Assembly: GCA_945937855.1 (NCBI GenBank)
Contig: CAMEUC010000061.1
Span: 1-7,631, forward strand
DNA from: an uncultured Clostridium sp.
GTDB taxonomy: Bacteria; Bacillota; Clostridia; TANB77; CAG-508
DNA length: 7,631 bases
Reading direction: 5' to 3'
Position numbers and translations under genes: made by a program. Under the pieces are notes generated by a model that was given only the letters and a program-made list of their open reading frames with translations, was not told the origin of the DNA and searched no databases. Shown here in pieces: positions 1 to 6,217 of the stretch (positions are counted from its first letter, which is position 1; each line of letters begins with the position of its first letter).

Positions 1-1594
1 GTAATGTAACATTATCAACACTTAAACCTGTTTCTTTAGCAAGTTTAATATATTGTGGTTGACTAGCACTTGTACCAGTTTTAACATGCATAACTAATGT
101 TGCTTTATCTTCTAGTTCAATTACTCCATTACCATAAGTATAATATACTTTTGTATCAGTTGGTATTACTTCATTAATTCTTTTTTTACCTAAAATATTA
201 GATCCTAGTTTAACACCTTGACCTTTTACCATAAGTGTTTCAAAATTGAAGTTTGCCTTCATATTAGTCCTATCAGATGAAGGTAAATAAAATATTGCGC
301 CATCTAGTTTTCCAACTTCGAAAATACCTTTTTTAACATTAACATTTAAAGTAATGTTTTGCTCCTTAGGTTCTGTATCAGAGAATATATCAAATATATA
401 TTCATCCCATGAACCTGTTCCAGTAACGGCATAAGTTCCACCATCAATTGTAAATCCATAAGTCTTAGGTAAATTTTTTAATTCTTCAGCCATATCATTA
501 GTAGATAGTCTTACTCTGCCATTATGTCCTTCTTCAATTATTTTACCATTATTACCATTGCCACTATCTTTAATGGTTAAATTACTTCTAAAATTATAAT
601 TATTTTCATCTTTATAACCATAATAGAATGTTAAATTGTTTTCTGTTACATCAAGAGTATTACCTGCTAAATCCAAGGTAACATTACCTAAAACATAAAA
701 TCCAAGAAACTTTGTCAACTTAATATCTCCGCCTAATTTAATAATAGTATCTTTGCTATTATTAATTTGATTAGCTGCAGCTATTAATTCATCTTCTGTT
801 GTAGCCGTTAATGTTTGAACTTCTTTTTTCTTAACTGTAATTGGACCCCAATAAGCATCAATTGTATCAAGTGTTGCTGTTCTATTTGCTATTTTAGTGC
901 CTTCTCTATCATGATACTCTATAATAGAATCAGCATCAATTACATCATCAACAGTTAAAGTAGAACTATTTATCAAAAATGTTTTATAAGGTGCATTTTT
1001 GCTTTCTTTAGTAACATTTGAAAATTTTACACTTTCATATGCTCTAGTATCTACTATTTCATGAAATCCAGTAACTTTTAGATTTTTAAAAACTACATTA
1101 TTAAATCTATAATTACCAGCGGTTTGCCAAAAAATGTCAAAATCTTTTATATATTCAACATCTATACCATCCATTTCAAAATTAACAATAGCTTCAGCTT
1201 TCTTAATTTCGTTATAAATTGGTGTGTAGCCAACATCAGTTAAAAGATTAAGTTTAGCAGTTTTACTACTACTTGAATTAATGAATTTTAAATCCAAAGT
1301 ATTATAATAAATTAATTTTAACTTATAATGTTGTGGTATAGTTAATGTAAAGCCATTAAAATCCAAAGTTTTAGACATTTCAAGAGAGAAAGTTGTATCA
1401 AAATCTTCTCTTAATGTAATGTCATTAGTAAGTTTAACTACATTTGTTACATTATCATTCATTTTATCAGTTAAATCTGAATAATTATTAACTTCTGCAG
1501 TTGTTGTTTCTGCATTTACATTAGTAGCCCCAATTAGTAGAAAACTAACTAGCATTAATAATATTGCTACTAAATATTTTGTTTTATTTTTCAT
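1..1594 (-). CDS. Secreted beta-helix-like surface protein, N-terminal part (3' end outside window)
   Basis: The frame stays open for 531 codons from the ATG at 1594 to the window edge, so the C-terminus is not visible. The start is fixed by AAAGGAG (1604-1610), 9 bases upstream. The protein opens with a clear signal peptide: a basic start (MKNKTK), a hydrophobic core, and a cleavage-like end at about residues 24-28 (TNVNA). Two similar modules follow, at about residues 35-85 and 258-315. Each has the pattern of an xL-x-A/K start, then 'I/V-KLxxDI-L', then 'T-LDxxGxTL-V'. That pattern is typical of right-handed beta-helix or pectate-lyase-like repeats in Gram-positive surface proteins. The protein is rich in Asn, Thr and Asp, as extracellular proteins often are. 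It lies 38 bases downstream of a sortase gene on the same strand, so it could be that sortase's substrate. The test, a C-terminal sorting motif plus hydrophobic tail, lies outside the window. Ligand or function is unknown. Confidence 0.85.
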   Translation of the reverse strand, partial: MKNKTKYLVAILLMLVSFLLIGATNVNAETTTAEVNNYSDLTDKMNDNVTNVVKLTNDITLREDFDTTFSLEMSKTLDFNGFTLTIPQHYKLKLIYYNTLDLKFINSSSSKTAKLNLLTDVGYTPIYNEIKKAEAIVNFEMDGIDVEYIKDFDIFWQTAGNYRFNNVVFKNLKVTGFHEIVDTRAYESVKFSNVTKESKNAPYKTFLINSSTLTVDDVIDADSIIEYHDREGTKIANRTATLDTIDAYWGPITVKKKEVQTLTATTEDELIAAANQINNSKDTIIKLGGDIKLTKFLGFYVLGNVTLDLAGNTLDVTENNLTFYYGYKDENNYNFRSNLTIKDSGNGNNGKIIEEGHNGRVRLSTNDMAEELKNLPKTYGFTIDGGTYAVTGTGSWDEYIFDIFSDTEPKEQNITLNVNVKKGIFEVGKLDGAIFYLPSSDRTNMKANFNFETLMVKGQGVKLGSNILGKKRINEVIPTDTKVYYTYGNGVIELEDKATLVMHVKTGTSASQPQYIKLAKETGLSVDNVTL

Positions 1595-1632
1595 AAAACC
1601 ATTCTCCTTTCTCAAACAAAACATTTTCTGTT

Positions 1633-2331
1633 TTATTTAACTCTAACACTATGTAACACCACCCTGTATTTGTTGTTATTTGCACAGGTGGAAAGTGTTA
1701 GTATTGTATCTTCATTAGATACATTTACATTGAAATCTTTTTTACTTCTTTGTTTTATTGTGTTAATAAATTTTGAAAATTCATCATCACTAAATTCTGT
1801 TTGTATGTAATAATCTTCTTTTTCTGTTTGATATATAGAAAATATTTGATATGTTTGATATTCATTTTCTGTTATAAAAGTTATATATTGGTTATCTTTA
1901 TTGTCGTACCATTCTTTCTTTATAACATTCTTTAAACTTCCAAACATACTATCATCTCTCATATTGTGTCCATAAACTACAATGTTTTTATCAGTTTCAT
2001 CAAATTTATTTTTGTAATCTGCAAATACCCAACCTGCCACATTGTACTTTTTATTAAAATTATGTGTTAGATAATAACTATTATCTTTAGCTTGTACTAC
2101 TGGAATTTCTATGTTTGTATTTTCTACTTTCAACCAAGCAACTGTATCAGAATTTTCTTGTTTTAATTTTTCAAAATTCACTTTATACTTATGTTCCTCA
2201 TCGTTTGTGCTATCTATTTCAACGCTTTTTTCTATGTTGCTTATTATTTCTTTGTTTTCTTTATTGTTTTTAGCCCATACTATTATGCGTAGACTTGAAT
2301 AGATAAGAAGTATTAAAAAGATTAATTGCAT
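1633..2331 (-). CDS. srtB: Class B sortase
   Basis: Sortases are membrane-anchored transpeptidases that cleave a sorting signal in secreted proteins and join them to the cell wall or to each other. From the ATG at 2331 the product is 232 residues: a membrane segment (about 2-19), a charged linker, then a catalytic domain from about residue 52. Class B hallmarks are visible: 'DTVAWLKV' then 'NTNIEIPVVQ' (63-80), 'YYLTHNF', the catalytic His in YGHN (H122), 'MFGSLK' (129-134), the catalytic Cys in TLSTC (C216) and the Arg in KYRVVLH (R223). All three active-site residues are present, so the enzyme looks functional. The ATG at 2331 has no good Shine-Dalgarno. The same frame continues upstream through a lysine/arginine-rich stretch (KISRKEKQKSKK, typical just before a sortase membrane anchor) to two stops at 2389-2394. 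The true N-terminus is therefore uncertain. It forms an operon with the surface protein downstream. Confidence 0.9.
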   Translation of the reverse strand: MQLIFLILLIYSSLRIIVWAKNNKENKEIISNIEKSVEIDSTNDEEHKYKVNFEKLKQENSDTVAWLKVENTNIEIPVVQAKDNSYYLTHNFNKKYNVAGWVFADYKNKFDETDKNIVVYGHNMRDDSMFGSLKNVIKKEWYDNKDNQYITFITENEYQTYQIFSIYQTEKEDYYIQTEFSDDEFSKFINTIKQRSKKDFNVNVSNEDTILTLSTCANNNKYRVVLHSVRVK

Positions 2332-2388
2332 TATTCTTATTATGAATAATGTCTTTTTGCTTTTTTGCTTTTCTTTTCTACTTATTTT

Positions 2389-2412
2389 TTATTAACTCAT
2401 CTATTCACCACC
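2389..2412 (-). promoter_or_regulatory. Strong RBS and ATG followed by in-frame TAA TAA (broken sortase start or two-codon leader ORF)
   Basis: On the minus strand GGTGGTGA (2412-2405) matches 7 of 8 bases of GGAGGTGA and lies 4 bases before an ATG (2400-2398). The frame reads ATG AGT TAA TAA and then continues without a stop into the sortase. This is the only well-placed initiation site upstream of the sortase. It may be the ancestral start now interrupted by stops, or a minimal leader ORF that feeds reinitiation at 2331. A sequencing or assembly error is also possible. Confidence 0.5.
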
Positions 2413-2437
2413 CATCAACTTTACTTTTCCATATAAT

Positions 2438-2446
2438 CTTATATCA
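2438..2446 (-). promoter_or_regulatory. Possible extended -10 element for the sortase operon
   Basis: TG-A-TATAAG on the minus strand (2446-2438) resembles an extended -10. No good -35 is present 17 bases upstream, which would suit an activator-dependent promoter next to the dyads at 2467-2520. The region is so AT-rich that chance matches are common. Confidence 0.3.
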
Positions 2447-2466
2447 TATTTTAGCATAAATTACTA

Positions 2467-2520
2467 TTGTACTTTTGGTGCAATTTTTCATTAAATTTTG
2501 CACCAAAAGTGCAAAATTTA
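2467..2520. promoter_or_regulatory. Paired inverted dyads, probable operator between sortase and response regulator genes
   Basis: Two 17-bp elements lie here in opposite orientation: TTGTACTTTTGGTGCAA (2467-2483) and TTGCACCAAAAGTGCAA (2498-2514). The reverse complement of the first matches the second at 16 of 17 positions. Each is itself a dyad of the form TTGYAC-N5-GTGCAA. The right-hand one extends to perfect 12-bp arms around a 5-base centre (2492-2503 and 2509-2520). Dyad centres are 31 bp apart, close to three helical turns, so two dimers would sit on the same DNA face. The site lies in the divergent promoter region between the sortase operon and the LuxR-type regulator. That regulator is the obvious candidate binder, but this is inferred. 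I did not find the motif elsewhere in the window. Confidence 0.7.
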
Positions 2521-2529
2521 TAAAAAATG

Positions 2530-2558
2530 TTTATTTTCGCAATTTTTTATGTTACAAT
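2530..2558 (+). promoter_or_regulatory. Probable promoter of the response regulator gene
   Basis: An extended -10, TG-T-TACAAT (2550-2558), stands about 20 bases before the Shine-Dalgarno. At 17 bases spacing the -35 position reads TTTATT (2530-2535), a poor match to TTGACA. A weak -35 with an extended -10, just downstream of the dyads at 2467-2520, fits an activated or autoregulated promoter. Confidence 0.5.
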
Positions 2559-2593
2559 ATATCTTAATGTGAGCAAGTTAGGAGGTTTCTGTT

Positions 2594-3229
2594 TTGTATA
2601 ATATTATTGTAATTGATGACCATAAAATGTTAAGAGAAATGATTTCTGAAATATTAAATACAAGAGGGTTTAATGTTGTTGCTTCTAGTGGAGATGCAAA
2701 AGACTCTGTATCTTTATGTGAAAAATTTAAACCTGACTTAATTTTAATGGATATTTGTACTGGAAACAATTCAAGTGGATTAGCATATTCAAAAATAATA
2801 AAAGAGAACTTTCCAAGTGTGAAAATTATTCTTATGACTGGTGTGCCAGATTTAACATTTATAGACAAGGCAAAAGCTAATAATGTTGATAGTTTCATTT
2901 ATAAAAATATTAGTAGTGATTCTCTTATAACTACTATCCAAAATACTATTGATGGCTATTCTTTATATCCAAGTTCTAATAGTCCTAAATCCAATATTCC
3001 TGATGTTTTAAAGGATCTAACAGATACCGAATTAGGTGTTCTAACTGAGTATTGTAAAACATTAGATAGAGATGAAGTTGTAAAAAAACTTGGAATATCT
3101 GTAAGAACCCTAAAATCACATATTTCATCTATTTATGAAAAAACTGGTTATAATAATTTAGCAAAACTTGCAATATATTGTGTAGGTAATGGTTTAATAG
3201 TTCCAAACCTCGAAACTCCAAAAGAGTAA
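2594..3229 (+). CDS. NarL/LuxR-family response regulator
   Basis: This is a two-component response regulator of 211 residues, the usual length for the NarL group. The receiver domain (about 1-120) shows the acidic pair D8-D9 (VIDDH), the phosphoacceptor D53 (LILMDI), T82 (LMTG) and K104 (YKN). The C-terminal LuxR-type helix-turn-helix (about 137-203) shows 'LTDTELGVL', then 'VVKKLGISVRTLKSHISSIYEKTG', described here only as the recognition-helix region ending at about residue 186. Translation starts at TTG (2594-2596), set by TAGGAGGT (2579-2586) 7 bases upstream. The next ATG would cut into the receiver fold. The gene is divergent from the sortase operon and convergent with the kinase operon, which most likely encodes its partner. 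Its position beside the dyads suggests autoregulation and control of the sortase operon; target genes are inferred. Confidence 0.92.
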   Translation: MYNIIVIDDHKMLREMISEILNTRGFNVVASSGDAKDSVSLCEKFKPDLILMDICTGNNSSGLAYSKIIKENFPSVKIILMTGVPDLTFIDKAKANNVDSFIYKNISSDSLITTIQNTIDGYSLYPSSNSPKSNIPDVLKDLTDTELGVLTEYCKTLDRDEVVKKLGISVRTLKSHISSIYEKTGYNNLAKLAIYCVGNGLIVPNLETPKE

Positions 3230-3268
3230 AAAAAATAACTGCTATTTCAATGTTAGCAGTTATTTTTT
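3230..3268. terminator. Bidirectional intrinsic terminator shared by convergent genes
   Basis: A 15-bp perfect stem (3230-3244 with 3254-3268) closes a 9-base loop. It has an A-run on one side and a T-run on the other, so it can terminate transcription in both directions. It begins directly after the regulator's TAA. On the other strand the stop codon of the histidine kinase (3253-3255) lies at the inner edge of the stem. Confidence 0.85.
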
Positions 3269-4392
3269 ATTGATATATTTACCGAAAACTCTGGAACTGT
3301 TGAAATATAGAACATTCCTCCTAGTTTTTTTACTTTTCTTCTCATATCTTTTATTCCCTGATTTTCTGTAATAAATTCGTTTGGCTTTCTGCCATCATTT
3401 GTTATTATCATATATGTTTCTTCTAGTGTTTCCCTTGTCTTCACAAATACTTTTGAACTTCCTGCGTGTCTTATTGCATTTGTAGTTGCTTCTCTTATTA
3501 TTTCAAAGAACACTTTTGCAGTTTCTTTATTTTGTGGTAGTTTTCCATCTATAATAATGTCTGTTCCATTTTTCTTGTGTATTTTTATTAAATTTTCTAG
3601 GTTTGCATTTGTGTCATCTGTATCTTCAATATCTATGAACATTTTTTGTATCATAAATTTTATTTCTTCAAAATTTTCTTGGCTTATATTTTCTTTATTT
3701 AAATATTGTTGCAGTATGGAAAGATTTTGTCCTAATATATCGTGATATTTGTTTTTTAATTTTAGCAGATTCTTTTCCTTTTCTAATTCTTCTATATTGT
3801 CAATACTTAATAATATTTTTTTATTATTCTCTTTTAACTTTTTATTTTGCCCATTTAACTTTTGATGTAATTTATATTCTTCTGTTATATCAAATGTAAT
3901 TATTTCATTATTATTTATCACAAATACATAATATTTATCTTCTACTTTTACACAATAATTTTTATCTAGCTGGTCTATACTTTGGCTTATTATATTTGTT
4001 ATATAGTCTTTCTTTATGTTTAATTTGTCTAGTATTTCATACATTTTATTATTTATTAATTTTGCTTTCTTGCTTTTTAATACAAGAATACCAAACTCAC
4101 ATTCATCAATAACTTTTTTTATTGAAAAATCCGTCATAGTTTCCTTTTTATAATATTTAAAATACATATATGTAAGTGAAATTATTTCATATATTATGCT
4201 TAATATTGCAATTATAAATAAGCTATTTCTCGATATGCTTTCTTGCATAAACAATGCTATAAATATTGTTATAGAAACAATATATTCTAGTGCATAATCT
4301 GTTATATTTTTATTTATTATTCCTTTTTTTAGTATGATTTTTAGAATCTGGCATACTAACAAAAGACACAGTATTCCTATAATTGCTACCAT
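3253..4392 (-). CDS. NarL-type sensor histidine kinase
   Basis: A membrane sensor kinase of 379 residues. The N-terminus has two to three hydrophobic segments (about 2-20, 33-50, 58-78). A PAS-like region follows (about 87-172, with 'GILVL' and 'FDITEEYKL'), then a coiled coil (about 172-213). The phosphoacceptor region is HisKA_3-like, with H217 in KYHDILGQNLSIL. The ATP-binding domain has an N box with E301 and N305 (REATTNAIRHAG), a G-box-like NDGRKP (332-337) and a second glycine segment, 'QGIKDM', followed by 'KLGG'. Key catalytic residues are present, so it should autophosphorylate and pass phosphate to a NarL-type regulator, probably the one at 2594-3229. ATG at 4392 lies 4 bases after the stop of the upstream 7TM gene. 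The RBS GAGGAG (4405-4410) lies inside that gene's 3' end, indicating tight co-expression. Confidence 0.9.
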   Translation of the reverse strand: MVAIIGILCLLLVCQILKIILKKGIINKNITDYALEYIVSITIFIALFMQESISRNSLFIIAILSIIYEIISLTYMYFKYYKKETMTDFSIKKVIDECEFGILVLKSKKAKLINNKMYEILDKLNIKKDYITNIISQSIDQLDKNYCVKVEDKYYVFVINNNEIITFDITEEYKLHQKLNGQNKKLKENNKKILLSIDNIEELEKEKNLLKLKNKYHDILGQNLSILQQYLNKENISQENFEEIKFMIQKMFIDIEDTDDTNANLENLIKIHKKNGTDIIIDGKLPQNKETAKVFFEIIREATTNAIRHAGSSKVFVKTRETLEETYMIITNDGRKPNEFITENQGIKDMRRKVKKLGGMFYISTVPEFSVNISIKNNC

Positions 4393-4396
4393 AATA

Positions 4397-5905
4397 CTAA
4401 TTTTCTCCTCTTAAAATTTTCAATTTTATAGTTGTTCCATCTTCATCTACTATTTGCTCAATTTTTAATAATTTTTCTAATTGTAATTTTTCTATTTCTT
4501 TTTTGAAGTTCTTATGTTTGCTATCAAATAAATATTTTATTTCTGTATATGAATTGTTTACTTGTATATATAGAATAAAATTAGTTTCTTTAAATTTCAT
4601 TATTGTTTCAAATATGATCTCATAAATATTTGCTGTTTCTCCACTACTTATCTCAAAATTATTTGTTTTCAAAACTCCATTTATTCCTAGTGCTTGTGCC
4701 TCTATTAACATTTCGTTTATGATTATTTCTAGTCTTTTATTATCATATTTTTCTTTATTATAGCTTGATATTACTAAACTACTCATTCTTTTACAATAAT
4801 TTAGTAGTAATTTTATATTTTGCATTTTGTCTATGTCTGTTATCTTCATTTCTTTTATTAGTTCATTTATTAAGTCTCTTTTCTGTTCTATCTTTTCATC
4901 TAGTAGCTCTATGATTTCGCTTTTTAATTTTGTTTCATATATTTCTGTTGCAATCTTTCTTTGCTTTTGTAATATTGTTTCTTGTTCTATAAGCTCTTGT
5001 TGTATTAATTTCAATTCTTTTTCATATTCGTTTATTTTACTAAAATCTTTTTCTTCTATTGAATAACCACCACTTATAGCCTTAACATTTTTTACAATGT
5101 TGTTATCTTTATATGTATTTTTAACTTTATTATCTTTTATATCATTTATTATATTTTCTCTTAGATTTATGGAATGGTTTGTTGCAATTCTAGTTTTTCC
5201 ATCTTGTGATATAATTTCTAATGGCAAATTTGAATTTTTAAATATCTTCTTATATCTGAAATTATTTGGTATCAAATTAAAGTCAAGCATCATTTCTAAT
5301 CCCACACAAAACAATGTTCCTATTATTACCGACATATTTGTTTTTCTTATTACTGGAACATTTTTTATATATAAAATTGTATATACTACACCAATTAAAA
5401 TAATTATTGATATTGAAATTATGTTTTTGTACCCTTTATTTTTGCTTGATTTTACTAGATTTATTATTGCTGCTACTATTAAACATAGAATCCAAGCAAC
5501 TATTATAAAATATCCTATATTATGATTATAATCATTTATATTGCTTTTTATTTTGAACACAATATTATGTATGCTATTTGTAATTACTAATAAGAATAGT
5601 ATTGTTGATATAATTATTGTGGCAATTCTTCTTTTTTTATTTTTACTGTTTATTAAATAACTACTGCAATTATAATAAAATGTTGGAAGCAGCAATAGTG
5701 GTATATAATACAAATACCACAATATTTCTGTTACATACCCTGTTGTATATGTTTTAAGTATTCTTACTACCATCCAAAATCCTAATAGCACACCTATTGA
5801 TAATACATATTTTTTTAGTGTTTTATCAAATATTCTTATATATAATAGTGTTATCCATATTGTATATATTGCTAATGCTAATATGGTTTGTTGAGTCTGT
5901 GTCAT
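4397..5905 (-). CDS. 7TM sensor protein with degenerate histidine-kinase-like C-terminus
   Basis: A protein of 502 residues. The first 210 residues contain seven hydrophobic segments (about 7-24, 32-51, 60-77, 93-112, 131-152, 160-180, 188-207), like the 7TM input domain of some Bacillota histidine kinases. A short PAS-like stretch follows ('LIPNNFRYKKIF', 'LEIISQDG', about 211-245), then 'GGYSIEEKDFSKI' (279-291) and a long coiled coil (about 290-350). The C-terminus aligns by eye with the downstream kinase ('SGETANIYEIIFETIM' beside 'ETAKVFFEIIREAT'). However, no His occurs in the phosphoacceptor helix (the HD pair is replaced by L335-D336), the N-box Asn is K437, and no G box is visible. 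It is best called a pseudokinase or sensor subunit acting with the kinase 4 bases downstream. AAAGGGG (5911-5917) 5 bases before the ATG supports this start. Confidence 0.82.
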   Translation of the reverse strand: MTQTQQTILALAIYTIWITLLYIRIFDKTLKKYVLSIGVLLGFWMVVRILKTYTTGYVTEILWYLYYIPLLLLPTFYYNCSSYLINSKNKKRRIATIIISTILFLLVITNSIHNIVFKIKSNINDYNHNIGYFIIVAWILCLIVAAIINLVKSSKNKGYKNIISISIIILIGVVYTILYIKNVPVIRKTNMSVIIGTLFCVGLEMMLDFNLIPNNFRYKKIFKNSNLPLEIISQDGKTRIATNHSINLRENIINDIKDNKVKNTYKDNNIVKNVKAISGGYSIEEKDFSKINEYEKELKLIQQELIEQETILQKQRKIATEIYETKLKSEIIELLDEKIEQKRDLINELIKEMKITDIDKMQNIKLLLNYCKRMSSLVISSYNKEKYDNKRLEIIINEMLIEAQALGINGVLKTNNFEISSGETANIYEIIFETIMKFKETNFILYIQVNNSYTEIKYLFDSKHKNFKKEIEKLQLEKLLKIEQIVDEDGTTIKLKILRGEN

Positions 5906-5964
5906 ATTTACCCCTTTTTATTTTTGATTTTTCTATAAATTTTATTTGTCTATAATATAATAAC

Positions 5965-5993
5965 ATAATAGCAGATTTTCTGTTTTTTTTCAA
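5965..5993 (-). promoter_or_regulatory. Promoter of the 7TM sensor-kinase operon
   Basis: On the minus strand TTGAAA (5993-5988) and TATTAT (5970-5965) are separated by exactly 17 bases. Each differs from consensus at one position. This predicts a leader of about 50 bases before the ATG at 5905. The spacer contains a short dyad CAGA-N3-TCTG (5972-5982), which could be a regulator site or chance. Confidence 0.7.
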
Positions 5994-6001
5994 CATATAG
6001 C

Positions 6002-6031
6002 AAAATACTAGCCTCTTATAGCTAGTATTTT
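6002..6031 (-). terminator. Stem-loop, probable terminator of the upstream (epimerase/XRE remnant) region
   Basis: A perfect 11-bp inverted repeat (6002-6012 with 6021-6031) has an 8-base loop. Read on the minus strand it ends in TATTTT, which gives a short U-tract. It lies between the decayed minus-strand genes and the promoter of the 7TM operon. The T-run is short, so termination strength is uncertain. An operator role is the alternative. Confidence 0.55.
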
Positions 6032-6083
6032 ATAACTTTAATTTTTCTTTTCATAATTTAAAAATATTTTCTCCTAATTTCAT
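6030..6083 (-). pseudogene. Probable N-terminal stub of an XRE-family HTH regulator
   Basis: From the ATG at 6083 the frame reads MKLGENIFKL, then TGA, then KEKLKL, then TAA. The peptide matches the standard opening of many XRE/Cro-type repressors in Bacillota, where 'MKLGENI-KLRKEK' leads into the helix-turn-helix. The TGA sits where an Arg codon (AGA) would be expected, one base away. GGGAAG (6087-6092) lies 3 bases upstream and a TATAAT (6106-6111) lies before it. Nothing resembling the rest of a repressor follows, since the stem-loop at 6002-6031 comes next. The rest of the gap 5906-6217 (6084-6217) holds no gene I can support. The match is short, so the call is tentative. Confidence 0.35.
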
Positions 6084-6217
6084 ATTCTTCCCACTTTCAC
6101 ATACAATTATATAAGTGTTACTGTAAAACCTCTAACAAAAGTCTTTAGAACTTTGTCAAAGATTTTTAACATTTACTGTGCATAACCAATATTTTAATTT
6201 TAATCATACAATTTGTG

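Noticed and set aside
2111..2302. Plus-strand open frame of 63 codons inside the sortase gene
   Set aside because: It is antisense to a clear sortase, is rich in Phe and Ser as expected for the complement of an A-rich gene, and has no RBS.
2389..2394. Reassigned stop codon (TAA read as an amino acid) to rescue the sortase N-terminus
   Set aside because: TAA ends other genes here, including the regulator and the kinase, and TAA reassignment is not known in this kind of bacterium.
2467..2514. The paired dyads as an intrinsic terminator
   Set aside because: The arms could form a hairpin, but no U-tract follows on either strand and the site lies upstream of both divergent promoters. An operator is more likely.
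2578..2898. Minus-strand open frame of 106 codons over the response regulator
   Set aside because: It is antisense to conserved receiver-domain coding sequence, its stop lies at the regulator's own RBS, and no family is recognisable.
3557..3745. Plus-strand open frame inside the histidine kinase
   Set aside because: It is a shadow of the kinase coding strand, with no RBS and low-complexity Phe/Ser/Ile composition.
4827..5525. Two plus-strand open frames (4827-5066 and 5097-5525) inside the 7TM protein gene
   Set aside because: Both are complements of lysine- and isoleucine-rich coding sequence. Apparent hydrophobic segments arise from the AT bias and no initiation site is present.
5906..5964. 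Riboswitch or structured leader before the 7TM gene
   Set aside because: The predicted leader is only about 50 bases, is almost pure A/T and shows no stable stem or known motif.
6140..6165. TTGACA-like -35 (6159-6154) and small palindrome CTTTGTCAAAG
   Set aside because: No -10 lies at 16-19 bases downstream on the minus strand, and an 11-base palindrome is expected by chance in AT-rich sequence.
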